5,054 bases of DNA. Source: Candidatus Heimdallarchaeota archaeon (GTDB taxonomy: Archaea; Asgardarchaeota; Heimdallarchaeia; Heimdallarchaeales; Kariarchaeaceae). The notes beneath the pieces are model-generated. The model saw nothing but the letters and a program-made list of their open reading frames with translations, made no database searches and was not told the DNA's origin. A program made the translations under genes and the position numbers. The stretch spans positions 1 to 5,054 of the forward strand of contig JACZSS010000275.1 of NCBI GenBank assembly GCA_022574115.1, given 5' to 3'. Below, in pieces: positions 1 through 5,054 of this stretch. Position 1 is the first letter of the stretch. Every line of letters begins with the position of its first letter.

Positions 1-179
1 TGATTTTTATCATCCCCTTATCGATTTTGCTTTTAGGTAATTCTCTGGTCAATCGGTTACTTCCAAAACGATTTAGTAGGAGTAGAGAAACTGATGCTGA
101 ACGGCTGGCCAACATTGCCAAAGCAGAGGAGATTAATTTACGTGCAATTAGAGGAGGGATTCAGACCGGTAATTTCTAG
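1..179 (+). CDS. C-terminal end of a membrane protein (partial, cut by left edge)
   Basis: An open frame runs from the left edge (first whole codon at base 3) to TAG at 177-179, giving 58 residues. The visible part starts with a hydrophobic stretch (IFIIPLSILLLG, residues 1-12) that reads as the end of a membrane helix. It is followed by a basic patch (NRLLPKRFSRSR) and a charged, probably helical tail ending in IQTGNF. By the positive-inside rule the tail would be cytosolic. This is the same end-topology as the large surface protein encoded next door, although the tails are not obviously similar. It is convergent with that gene, with a 74-bp gap. The function cannot be read because the main domains lie outside the window. 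Composition and the hydrophobic-then-charged pattern support a real gene, but a 58-codon partial frame is limited evidence. Confidence 0.6.
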   Translation, partial: IFIIPLSILLLGNSLVNRLLPKRFSRSRETDAERLANIAKAEEINLRAIRGGIQTGNF

Positions 180-201
180 TCGACCTTTCATCGATGATTG
201 A

Positions 202-226
202 TTTTTGATTCTCTGTGAAACAAAGA
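202..226 (+). repeat. Direct repeat copy A (25 bp), left of the surface-protein gene
   Basis: This stretch matches 3263-3287 at 23 of 25 positions in the same orientation. The shared core is TTTTTGATTCTC, then GTGAAA, then AAAGA, with single mismatches between the blocks. It sits 22 bp past the stop of the partial left gene and 27 bp before the stop of the convergent large gene. A 10-bp palindrome TCATCGATGA (188-197) lies just upstream, and the T5 run could also help end transcription of the left gene. The role is unknown. Confidence 0.75.
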
Positions 227-253
227 TGGTGGCGGCATCTAAGCAATATTTAG

Positions 254-3202
254 TTAATCTTGGTCCTTAATATCTTTGACAAAATCAATATAATCGGCTG
301 CCCGCCCCTCAACATCTGCTTCTCTTTTTAGAGCCATTCGATGCCTATATGTTGTAACCCCATACACACCAAATGCAGTCAATCCAACTACGCCTACAAA
401 TGTAATTCCGATATTAACCGGATCATCAAAAAAAGAAGCAGTTGAAACAGGACCAATATTTACACCAATCATTGCAGAAACCGTACTCGCAGTAAATTTG
501 TCTGTTGATGTGATTTGCAGATCATACAAGCCATCTCTGACACCACTCAGTCCCCAGATATAGGAAGTGAGATCAGTTTCACCTATCAAAGTCCACACAT
601 CACTCCTTTGAGGCTTGTACTCAATTTTGAATTTAAAATCAGAATTATTACCAAATAAGAAAAGATCAGATCTAATTGCTTGATCCCATTCTACCAGTAT
701 TTTGTCGTCCACCAAATTCTCTCTTTCAATTTCTTGCTCATTTTCTAGACTGAGTATTATTGGACTAGGGAAAAATGAGGTTTCAGCCATCATAGCCTTC
801 GTAGCCGGTTGATCCAAAGGATGTCGATCGACAGGATTGAATTCATTAGTAGCTGAAGATGCGAGTAGATATTCGGTTGACTTAAATGTCGGTTCAGATT
901 CATCTGCAATACTCTTGTGGATCTCCCAGTAATTGTATGCGAAAACATTCTGTGCAAATTGATCGTAAGCCTGGACAAACTCGGACTGGTAAAAACTATT
1001 CCAAGAAATAATGTTATTTAATGACATCAAAGCCTCTTCAGATGAATTTATACTTGATCGAATTCGGATGTGAGCAGTGGCTGAATTCCGGAATTCATTA
1101 AATTTGATCACGTTAGAGCTTGAACCCTGCTGCAACTCAATTGCATATTCCATACTTTCAGCTCCTTCTGATTTTCCAATAAATAAATTATCGGTAAATA
1201 ATACACTTCCACCTGTGATGTCAATACCGTTTAGATTGTCAAGCATCGTGTTATTTCTAAAAATTATTTTCGGGTTAACCTCTACCCATTCAACTTTCAT
1301 TGACACGGATGCATGTTTGGAAAAGGTATGATCATTTATGATGTTATTTTCAATCAACAAATATCCCGGATCACTTTTTTGATCCACTGATATGGCATTA
1401 ATTTTATTTTCTAAGAACTCGTTATTGAAAACTCGAAGCTCAGTCATCTCCTTAGTTGAGATCCCGACGCCATTCCCGGAAATCAAATTATTATGGACCA
1501 GATTTGATGAGCTCCCGCTCAATTCAATTCCGAAATCAGAATTGTCAGTGAATGTATTGTCAAATATTGTTAGCTCGGATCCTTTACCAGTCGAAATACC
1601 CACATCGTTGAGGTTGAACTTATTGATCTCGATCCACAAATTAGTTGTATCACTTTGAACCACAATACCTTTTGTAAGCCTATTAAATCGATTATCTATC
1701 ACCATAATATTATCGGCTTGATCGATCCGTAGACCTGCGTTAGGGGATTCTTGAATGAGATTATCGAAGATCAGAATGTTAGAATTTCTCATGCATGGAG
1801 GATGATCACTGGCTTGTGGGCACACGTTCTCCAATTTTATCGCAGCAACTTGGATCCCACTAAAAAAGTTAGATGTAAAATTAACATTTTCCGAGTTATC
1901 TATCAAAATTCCGCCATCACTATCAAGGAAGTCGTTATTGTGAACTTGTGAATTTGTGACAAATTGCATCCAAATACTGTCCCCATCGACATTGTCAACT
2001 GTATTCTTTTCTAGTAAAATATCTATTACATCCCAAAACATAATGCCGCCTTTAGGAGACACGGTAGTTACGACATTGTTATTGTCCGTACAAGAATTCT
2101 CAACAAAGCGAATATCAAAAGAAAATTTGGCTTCAAAACACAACCAGCTAGTCCCAGAGGCTTTATTGTTAACAATTGTAAAATCATTTGAATTGTCAAA
2201 ATAGATCCTATGGCCAACAGGGGGAGTTTGGGGTGTTGGTTGTATCCAATCGGATATAGTATGATTGAAGACATTGAATGAAAATGCCTTTGTAATAAAA
2301 ATGCCGACATTAATCTTTGAGATAGTATTAGAGTAGATGTCAAAATGGTGAGATACACCTTCTCTTACGCAAATAGCCCACTGGCTGTCATCAATGGAAT
2401 TGAATCCGATGTTAAATTCATAGGAATCTGAAATCTCCAGGCAATCTCCAGGGTCGAACAAGATATTATTGAGAATTTCGAAACTGTTTGAATTCTCAAT
2501 ATGTATTCGGTCTACGTGTTGAAGGGAATTATCAGAAATGGAAAAATTAGTTGAATCTGAAATATGAATACCGTAGGAATGCCCGAATATCTCGGTTAAT
2601 GTATTATTTTGGACTACAACGTTCGTTACATTCTGTAGGTTGATTCCACCACCATTTGTGAGGTTCGTATTGTGAGAAATTACATTATTTGCAATAACAA
2701 AGTATTCAGTCGAGTCCTCCAAAGTAATTCCATATTCACTCGAATTTGTTTCAATATTCAGGTTTTCAATTAGATATGGATCATTTTCTGTCCCGGTCCC
2801 ATCTAAGCTCAAGGCCGCTAAACTCGCAGAATCGTTGATCAAAATACTGGACGAGCTAATCGAAGATCCAGATGTAGCAGCTACAGAAATCGTGTTAATT
2901 GACGTTCGCTTGATAGGATGCTCTGAATAAAATTGTTCCAAATCAAACAAACCTGTTTGGTCAAGATTCAATGAGTTGTGGCCTGATGTAACTACATTAT
3001 CTCTTGTACTAGAAGGTGCTAAGTCATCAATTAAAGGTCCTTCAGAATTCATTACATCACCGACAAACGAGTCATACTGATTCACTAATTCAATCTGTGT
3101 TATCTCATCTTGATAGAAATGTATATTATTTACTGTCAATGAACTACCAAGAATACTTACTAACACAAAAATTGTGCATACTGCGGTTGTTTTCAACTTC
3201 AT
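254..3202 (-). CDS. Large secreted right-handed parallel beta-helix (NosD-like) surface protein with FN3-like domain and C-terminal membrane anchor
   Basis: 982 residues when started at the ATG at 3200-3202. That start puts a classic signal peptide (MKLKTTAVCTIFVLVSILG) at the N-terminus, whereas the longer frame to 3328 would bury it behind 42 polar residues and overlap the divergent gene. After a Ser/Thr-rich linker (to about residue 110), the segment GTGTENDPYLIENLNI (about 135-150) is a typical entry into archaeal NosD-like beta-helices. Then come some 25-30 rungs with repeated 'NN.i..n..GI.i..s' patterns (about 150-800). A beta-rich FN3/Ig-like domain follows (about 825-915, with IEYKPQRSDVWTLIG and DGLYDLQITSTD). 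A membrane helix (about 929-950) and a roughly 32-residue charged tail end the protein. It should sit outside the cell, anchored in the membrane. Beta-helix folds often bind or cleave glycans or mediate adhesion, but no catalytic residues can be assigned. Many N-glycosylation sequons are present. Six mature-region cysteines fall into three close pairs. Confidence 0.93.
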   Translation of the reverse strand: MKLKTTAVCTIFVLVSILGSSLTVNNIHFYQDEITQIELVNQYDSFVGDVMNSEGPLIDDLAPSSTRDNVVTSGHNSLNLDQTGLFDLEQFYSEHPIKRTSINTISVAATSGSSISSSSILINDSASLAALSLDGTGTENDPYLIENLNIETNSSEYGITLEDSTEYFVIANNVISHNTNLTNGGGINLQNVTNVVVQNNTLTEIFGHSYGIHISDSTNFSISDNSLQHVDRIHIENSNSFEILNNILFDPGDCLEISDSYEFNIGFNSIDDSQWAICVREGVSHHFDIYSNTISKINVGIFITKAFSFNVFNHTISDWIQPTPQTPPVGHRIYFDNSNDFTIVNNKASGTSWLCFEAKFSFDIRFVENSCTDNNNVVTTVSPKGGIMFWDVIDILLEKNTVDNVDGDSIWMQFVTNSQVHNNDFLDSDGGILIDNSENVNFTSNFFSGIQVAAIKLENVCPQASDHPPCMRNSNILIFDNLIQESPNAGLRIDQADNIMVIDNRFNRLTKGIVVQSDTTNLWIEINKFNLNDVGISTGKGSELTIFDNTFTDNSDFGIELSGSSSNLVHNNLISGNGVGISTKEMTELRVFNNEFLENKINAISVDQKSDPGYLLIENNIINDHTFSKHASVSMKVEWVEVNPKIIFRNNTMLDNLNGIDITGGSVLFTDNLFIGKSEGAESMEYAIELQQGSSSNVIKFNEFRNSATAHIRIRSSINSSEEALMSLNNIISWNSFYQSEFVQAYDQFAQNVFAYNYWEIHKSIADESEPTFKSTEYLLASSATNEFNPVDRHPLDQPATKAMMAETSFFPSPIILSLENEQEIERENLVDDKILVEWDQAIRSDLFLFGNNSDFKFKIEYKPQRSDVWTLIGETDLTSYIWGLSGVRDGLYDLQITSTDKFTASTVSAMIGVNIGPVSTASFFDDPVNIGITFVGVVGLTAFGVYGVTTYRHRMALKREADVEGRAADYIDFVKDIKDQD

Positions 3203-3254
3203 ACTTCTTAGAGCTCTCTCTTTTTGTAATTCAACCTCCGATTGATTGGTTGGA

Positions 3255-3262
3255 GATAAAGG
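3255..3262 (-). promoter_or_regulatory. Tentative TATA box of the beta-helix surface-protein gene
   Basis: On the minus strand this reads CCTTTATC. Centred 57 bp before the chosen ATG, it would place the transcript start near 3232 and a leader of about 30 bases. Another possibility is GAATTACA (3225-3232), 23-30 bp before the ATG, which would make the mRNA leaderless. Neither is a strong match, and no convincing Shine-Dalgarno site sits at the usual distance. A GGAGG at 3235-3239 is about 32 bp away. Confidence 0.25.
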
Positions 3263-3287
3263 TTTTTGATTCTCGGTGAAATAAAGA
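3263..3287 (+). repeat. Direct repeat copy B (25 bp), right of the surface-protein gene
   Basis: This is the partner of 202-226, with 23 of 25 identical positions in direct orientation and 3.06 kb between copies. It lies upstream of the start of the beta-helix gene and in the divergent promoter region, close to the tentative TATA box. GATTGAT is also shared upstream of both copies (196-202 and 3240-3246), but at a different distance. If the long start of the surface-protein frame were used, this copy would be coding. With the preferred start it is intergenic, like copy A. Confidence 0.75.
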
Positions 3288-3334
3288 GAGAGTCGATGAG
3301 CGCATGATTTCACAAACTGGTGCATCACTGAGAA

Positions 3335-3344
3335 GGTTTAAGAG
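3335..3344 (+). promoter_or_regulatory. Probable TATA box of the small membrane-protein gene
   Basis: GGTTTAAGAG contains TTTAAG at 3337-3342, which lies 25-30 bp before the ATG at 3367. Archaeal TATA boxes sit about 26 bp before the transcript start, so the mRNA would begin at or next to that ATG. The spacing nearly matches that of the stronger promoter of the toxin-antitoxin operon in this window. Confidence 0.45.
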
Positions 3345-3366
3345 AAATCACACCACATTCAAATTA

Positions 3367-3669
3367 ATGATCGGAAGAATTATGAAGTTCATTTTCCTCT
3401 TCGGGGTTCTAGGAACTGCGGCTCTGGCAACGGGACAAATATCTCTCAACGAAACAACGTCCAAGCTGAAAGAAGATGGATTAAGCCCAATATACGACTC
3501 TCAACTACGAGCTGACTTACAAGTTATGACAACGCTGATTTTCCTCCTCGCAATCTTAGGAACTAGCTTAGGTATCCTGTATTATGTGATGTTGAAGATA
3601 CATGAAAAAATTAATGATATGTTGAGAAACCCCTTCTCAGTCAAATACGCCGAATATCACGTTGCATAG
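3367..3669 (+). CDS. Small membrane protein with signal-like N-terminus and one further membrane helix
   Basis: 100 residues from the ATG at 3367, ending in TAG. A hydrophobic N-terminal segment (residues 6-23, MKFIFLFGVLGTAALATG) is either a signal peptide or a first membrane helix. It is followed by about 28 polar residues with one N-glycosylation sequon (NET, 28-30), a strong membrane helix (about 53-76, MTTLIFLLAILGTSLGILYY) and a 24-residue amphipathic tail. The start at 3367 fits the TATA box for a leaderless mRNA. The ATG at 3382 is a good alternative, with GGAAG at 3373-3377 just before it (95 residues). A farther ATG at 3304 would add 21 polar residues in front of the signal and overlap the TATA box, so it is unlikely. 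It is divergent from the beta-helix gene, so the two may be co-regulated. I do not recognise the family, and no function is proposed. Confidence 0.75.
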   Translation: MIGRIMKFIFLFGVLGTAALATGQISLNETTSKLKEDGLSPIYDSQLRADLQVMTTLIFLLAILGTSLGILYYVMLKIHEKINDMLRNPFSVKYAEYHVA

Positions 3670-3725
3670 TTTGCTCCAGCCATTGTAAATATGTCACCCT
3701 CAATCCATCCAAAACAAGCAGATTA

Positions 3726-4118
3726 CTACGATATTCTTTGAATCCAAGGGACAGGATCAAATCCAGGATCAAAACTTAAAACTTCAGTAATTCCAATCCG
3801 ATCTGCATGCCAGACTAAATTTGCATCTGTATAACTTAGCTGAGAATATTTTTCGAGAATTGATCTTGTACCGTTAAAGGAAACCGAGTTGTTGGAGAGT
3901 ATCTCTATTTCATTTGAATTAATTAAATCAGTAAACGTTTCTAGAGCTATTTTAGCTGATACTTTTCTGAGCAGAAAATTATACGTTTCAACTAAAATCC
4001 CCTCTGTGATAAAGATTTTTGGTGCTGATAAAATTTTTTCTTGAAGCTTCACGGCCTGTTGATGCCATTTATCACGAGAATATTTTAACGCTATCCAAAC
4101 AACGCTATCTATTATCAT
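3726..4118 (-). CDS. vapC: VapC-type PIN-domain ribonuclease toxin
   Basis: 130 residues, the usual VapC length. The four acidic metal-binding positions of the PIN fold are all visible in order: Asp4 in MIIDSVVWIAL, Glu44 in ILVETYNFLL, Asp98 in SYTDANLVW and Asp117 in VLSFDPGFD. The last segment is the common 'l.sFD..F' ending. PIN toxins cut RNA (tRNA, rRNA or mRNA) with Mg2+ or Mn2+ and stop growth unless bound by the partner antitoxin. The start codon shares one base with the stop of the upstream gene (TAATG at 4118). There is no Shine-Dalgarno site, so translation is probably coupled to the antitoxin, the standard order for vapBC operons. The catalytic set is complete, so the enzyme should be active. 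The RNA target cannot be told from sequence. It is convergent with the small membrane-protein gene, with a 56-bp gap that shows no clear terminator. Confidence 0.9.
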   Translation of the reverse strand: MIIDSVVWIALKYSRDKWHQQAVKLQEKILSAPKIFITEGILVETYNFLLRKVSAKIALETFTDLINSNEIEILSNNSVSFNGTRSILEKYSQLSYTDANLVWHADRIGITEVLSFDPGFDPVPWIQRIS

Positions 4119-4393
4119 TAAATTGTCACATCATGGTCTATTACCGAATTGGTCGAATCACCTTCCGTGTGTGGTTTAAACAGTAATCTTCTCAGCTCGG
4201 GCTTAGACTTATCTTTGGCAGAGTGTTTTGATTGTAAACTATTAAGAAATTTATTGATATTTTGAATCGTGAAGTCCACTAAAGATTCACTAATCTCTGC
4301 CTGGGACAAATCCATACCCTCATTCTTTAGAATCTGTTGAATTTGCTTTATTTTTTCCAGTTCAGATTTGTTAATCCGTCTTGTCGTACTCAC
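4118..4393 (-). CDS. Probable ribbon-helix-helix antitoxin partner of the PIN toxin
   Basis: 91 residues from a GTG start at 4391-4393, ending in TAA at 4118-4120. The start is supported by a TATA box 23-28 bp upstream, so the mRNA is probably leaderless. The layout suggests an N-terminal strand (STTRRINK), a helix (residues about 10-26), a turn (GMDLS) and a second helix (about 31-52, QAEISESLVDFTIQNINKFL), as in ribbon-helix-helix DNA-binding antitoxins. A basic, flexible C-terminal half (KHSAKDKSKPELRRLLFKP) would wrap the toxin. Its place directly upstream of the PIN gene with a one-base overlap is the main evidence for the role. It should neutralise the toxin and repress its own promoter, where three 8-bp-spaced repeats and a short palindrome are seen. 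The sequence does not match a VapB family that I can name with certainty, so the fold is inference. Confidence 0.75.
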   Translation of the reverse strand: MSTTRRINKSELEKIKQIQQILKNEGMDLSQAEISESLVDFTIQNINKFLNSLQSKHSAKDKSKPELRRLLFKPHTEGDSTNSVIDHDVTI

Positions 4394-4415
4394 TACTTAA
4401 CTACAATACTACAAG
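4391..4415 (-). promoter_or_regulatory. Three 8-bp-spaced direct repeats, candidate antitoxin operator
   Basis: On the plus strand ACTAC starts at 4392, 4400 and 4408 (ACTACTTA, ACTACAAT, ACTACAAG). On the coding strand this is GTAGT every 8 bp from the TATA box to the GTG start codon. The array covers the predicted transcript start, where a bound repressor would block transcription. Tandem 8-bp boxes are the known mode of DNA recognition for the ribbon-helix-helix repressor MetJ, which agrees with the fold inferred for the antitoxin. Confidence 0.5.
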
Positions 4416-4424
4416 TTTAAAAAG
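4416..4424 (-). promoter_or_regulatory. TATA box of the toxin-antitoxin operon (leaderless)
   Basis: The coding strand reads CTTTTTAAA. TTTAAA lies 23-28 bp before the GTG at 4393, so the transcript should begin at the start codon itself. The purine-rich AAAAGA just upstream fits a BRE. An 11-bp palindrome AAAAGTCTTTT (4420-4430) overlaps the upstream edge of the TATA box and could be a further operator half-site pair. Confidence 0.7.
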
Positions 4425-4514
4425 TCTTTTGAAATATCAACAAACTAGAAAATACTAAATTAAATTGAGTTGTAAAGTGCGTATAGTTCGTACTAGTGTT
4501 CCGTAAGTATATAT

Positions 4515-4598
4515 CCTTTATATATTCTTTTTATATATATATCCTTTATGTATATATTCTTTATATATATCCTTTATATATATATCTCTTTAGATATA
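4515..4598. repeat. Three imperfect 28-bp AT-rich tandem repeats
   Basis: Units begin with CCTTTAT at 4515, 4543 and 4571, exactly 28 bp apart. Each consists of CCTTTAT, an alternating TA run, a TTCTTT or TCTCTTT block and another TA run. A truncated TA-rich piece (4508-4514) precedes the first unit. Such DNA melts and bends easily. It could be an unwinding element, a protein-binding array or slippage-expanded spacer. No gene crosses it. Confidence 0.7.
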
Positions 4599-4606
4599 TA
4601 TATAAA
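4573..4606. repeat. Perfect 15-bp inverted repeat with 4-base loop
   Basis: The arms TTTATATATATATCT (4573-4587) and AGATATATATATAAA (4592-4606) are exact reverse complements around the loop CTTT. The inverted repeat starts inside the third tandem unit and ends about 15 bp before the GC-rich DNA begins. It could extrude as a cruciform or fold in RNA. As an AU hairpin it would be weak, so a classical terminator is not the best reading. Confidence 0.8.
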
Positions 4607-4708
4607 TAACAATAATCTAAGTCTGATAGATGGGGCAGGCACTAGGGGGGGGTACGCGAGGTCGTTGGGCGTTCATGCGGGTTGCAGAGGAAAATCCAAT
4701 TTATTGAA

Positions 4709-4755
4709 CTGGAGGAAGGGGGATCAGATCGACCCCCCTGGAGGAACTGGAGGAA
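4709..4755. repeat. CTGGAGGAA repeats (three copies) around a GC hairpin
   Basis: CTGGAGGAA occurs at 4709-4717, 4738-4746 and 4747-4755, the last two directly abutting. Between the first and second copies, AGGGGG (4717-4722) pairs with CCCCCT (4734-4739) around an 11-base loop. The block lies immediately downstream of the stop codon of the right-hand gene, so on the minus strand the hairpin could act in its 3' end. No T-run follows as in a standard intrinsic terminator. Confidence 0.55.
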
Positions 4756-4756
4756 C

Positions 4757-5054
4757 CTAGCAGACTTCGTCGGAGATTCCTGCTTCCTTATCTTCTTCAG
4801 CGATACGGATTTCCCGTTTTTCGCCAGCGACAGCCCCGTCGGGAACGAACACACCCGGCTGAAACCCACACCGATCAATCACAGCTTGAACGTGATCCTT
4901 GAATTCAGGGGTTGAACTTTCGCCTCCGACACGACCAATCATCCCCAACTCAGTCATACAGTCGGCTTCTTTCTGTTTCTCCCGCCACGAGCCAGGAAAG
5001 GCTTTCATGGGTACTTTCTCGATGCCAGCTTGTAAGACCAAAGACCGATAAGTG
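4757..5054 (-). CDS. C-terminal end of an unrecognised protein (partial, cut by right edge)
   Basis: An open frame enters from the right edge and ends in TAG at 4757-4759, giving 98 residues with no stop. It reads as a soluble, mixed alpha/beta protein with an acidic C-terminal tail. Notable stretches are GIEKVPMKAFPGSWREKQKE (residues 10-29), ADCMTELGMIGRVGGESS (30-47), DHVQAVIDRCGFQPGVFVPDG (53-73) and the tail AEEDKEAGISDEVC (85-98), with cysteines at 32, 62 and 98. I cannot name the family. Codon choice (CGG/CGT arginine, many C- or G-ending codons) differs from the AGA/CGA-leaning genes to the left, in line with the local rise to about 54 % GC. It may be bacterial, viral or mobile-element DNA. 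Other frames here are also open, but only this one runs off the edge with coding-like composition. Confidence 0.6.
   Translation of the reverse strand, partial: TYRSLVLQAGIEKVPMKAFPGSWREKQKEADCMTELGMIGRVGGESSTPEFKDHVQAVIDRCGFQPGVFVPDGAVAGEKREIRIAEEDKEAGISDEVC

Larger units (their letters stand above)
4394..4756. other. Gene-free region spanning a sharp AT-rich to GC-rich boundary
   Basis: These 363 bases hold no convincing gene. From the right-hand gene's stop leftwards they contain 9-bp repeats and a GC hairpin (4709-4755), two G-runs (4632-4635 and 4645-4652), the composition step near 4620, an AT-rich block with tandem and inverted repeats (4501-4606), and the promoter and operators of the toxin-antitoxin operon (4391-4430). 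By direct count, 4501-4620 has 18 G/C in 120 bases (15 %), and 4621-5054 has about 54 %. No tRNA gene was seen that could serve as an attachment site. Confidence 0.8.

Noticed and set aside
790..2358. Several 60-100-codon frames on both strands inside the beta-helix gene
   Set aside because: All lie within the 982-residue gene in other frames, lack promoters or signals of their own, and arise from its repetitive Asn/Ile-rich codons.
3670..3725. Terminator between the convergent small membrane-protein and toxin genes
   Set aside because: No T-run longer than three or four and no stable hairpin was seen on either strand.
4500..4610. CRISPR array
   Set aside because: The 28-bp period recalls CRISPR repeats, but the units abut without unique spacers and are simple TA-rich DNA.
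4621..4700. tRNA or attachment site at the composition boundary
   Set aside because: No T-loop GTTCRA motif, cloverleaf or CCA-type end was found in this stretch on either strand.
4642..4878. Minus-strand 78-codon frame overlapping the right-hand gene end
   Set aside because: It overlaps the open frame that continues off the edge, is built largely from the G-run and CTGGAGGAA repeats, and reads as low-complexity Pro/Ser-rich sequence without domain character.
4548..4915. Two plus-strand frames (starting at 4548 and 4682) in the boundary region
   Set aside because: One begins in the TA repeat and translates to Ile/Tyr low-complexity sequence. The other is antisense to the better frame, and its WRNWRN segment is only the tandem CTGGAGGAA repeat.

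Overview
The window looks archaeal. The clearest signs are a large secreted beta-helix protein of the NosD-like type with a C-terminal membrane anchor instead of an outer-membrane or cell-wall sorting signal, and a TATA box that fits a leaderless mRNA starting at a GTG codon 23-28 bp downstream. Most of the window is AT-rich (sampled lines about 27-40 % GC). The style of the big surface protein resembles those of Asgard archaea, but this is only an impression and a euryarchaeon is not excluded.

Layout. (1) 1-179, +: the last 58 codons of a membrane protein that enters from the left. (2) 180-253: convergent gap holding one copy of a 25-bp direct repeat. (3) 254-3202, -: a 982-residue signal peptide / beta-helix / FN3-like / membrane-anchor protein. 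(4) 3203-3366: divergent promoter region holding the second copy of the repeat. (5) 3367-3669, +: a small two-segment membrane protein. (6) 3726-4393, -: a two-gene operon with a probable ribbon-helix-helix antitoxin followed by a VapC-type PIN ribonuclease toxin, joined by TAATG. Its promoter carries three 8-bp-spaced repeats and a short palindrome that look like operators. (7) 4394-4756: no gene. A 15 % GC stretch with three 28-bp tandem repeats and a perfect 15-bp inverted repeat gives way abruptly near 4620 to about 54 % GC DNA with G-runs, a GC hairpin and 9-bp repeats. (8) 4757-5054, -: the C-terminal end of an unrecognised gene with higher-GC codon use, leaving on the right.

How it fits together. 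Items 1, 3 and 5 all encode membrane-anchored proteins, two of them with a large or small extracytosolic part, so this could be a cell-surface locus. The toxin-antitoxin pair lies directly beside a composition boundary, as expected at the edge of an integrated element or genomic island. An assembly join is the main alternative. The most interesting signals are the near-identical repeats bracketing the surface-protein gene, the operator-like array of the toxin-antitoxin operon, and the structured AT-rich boundary.
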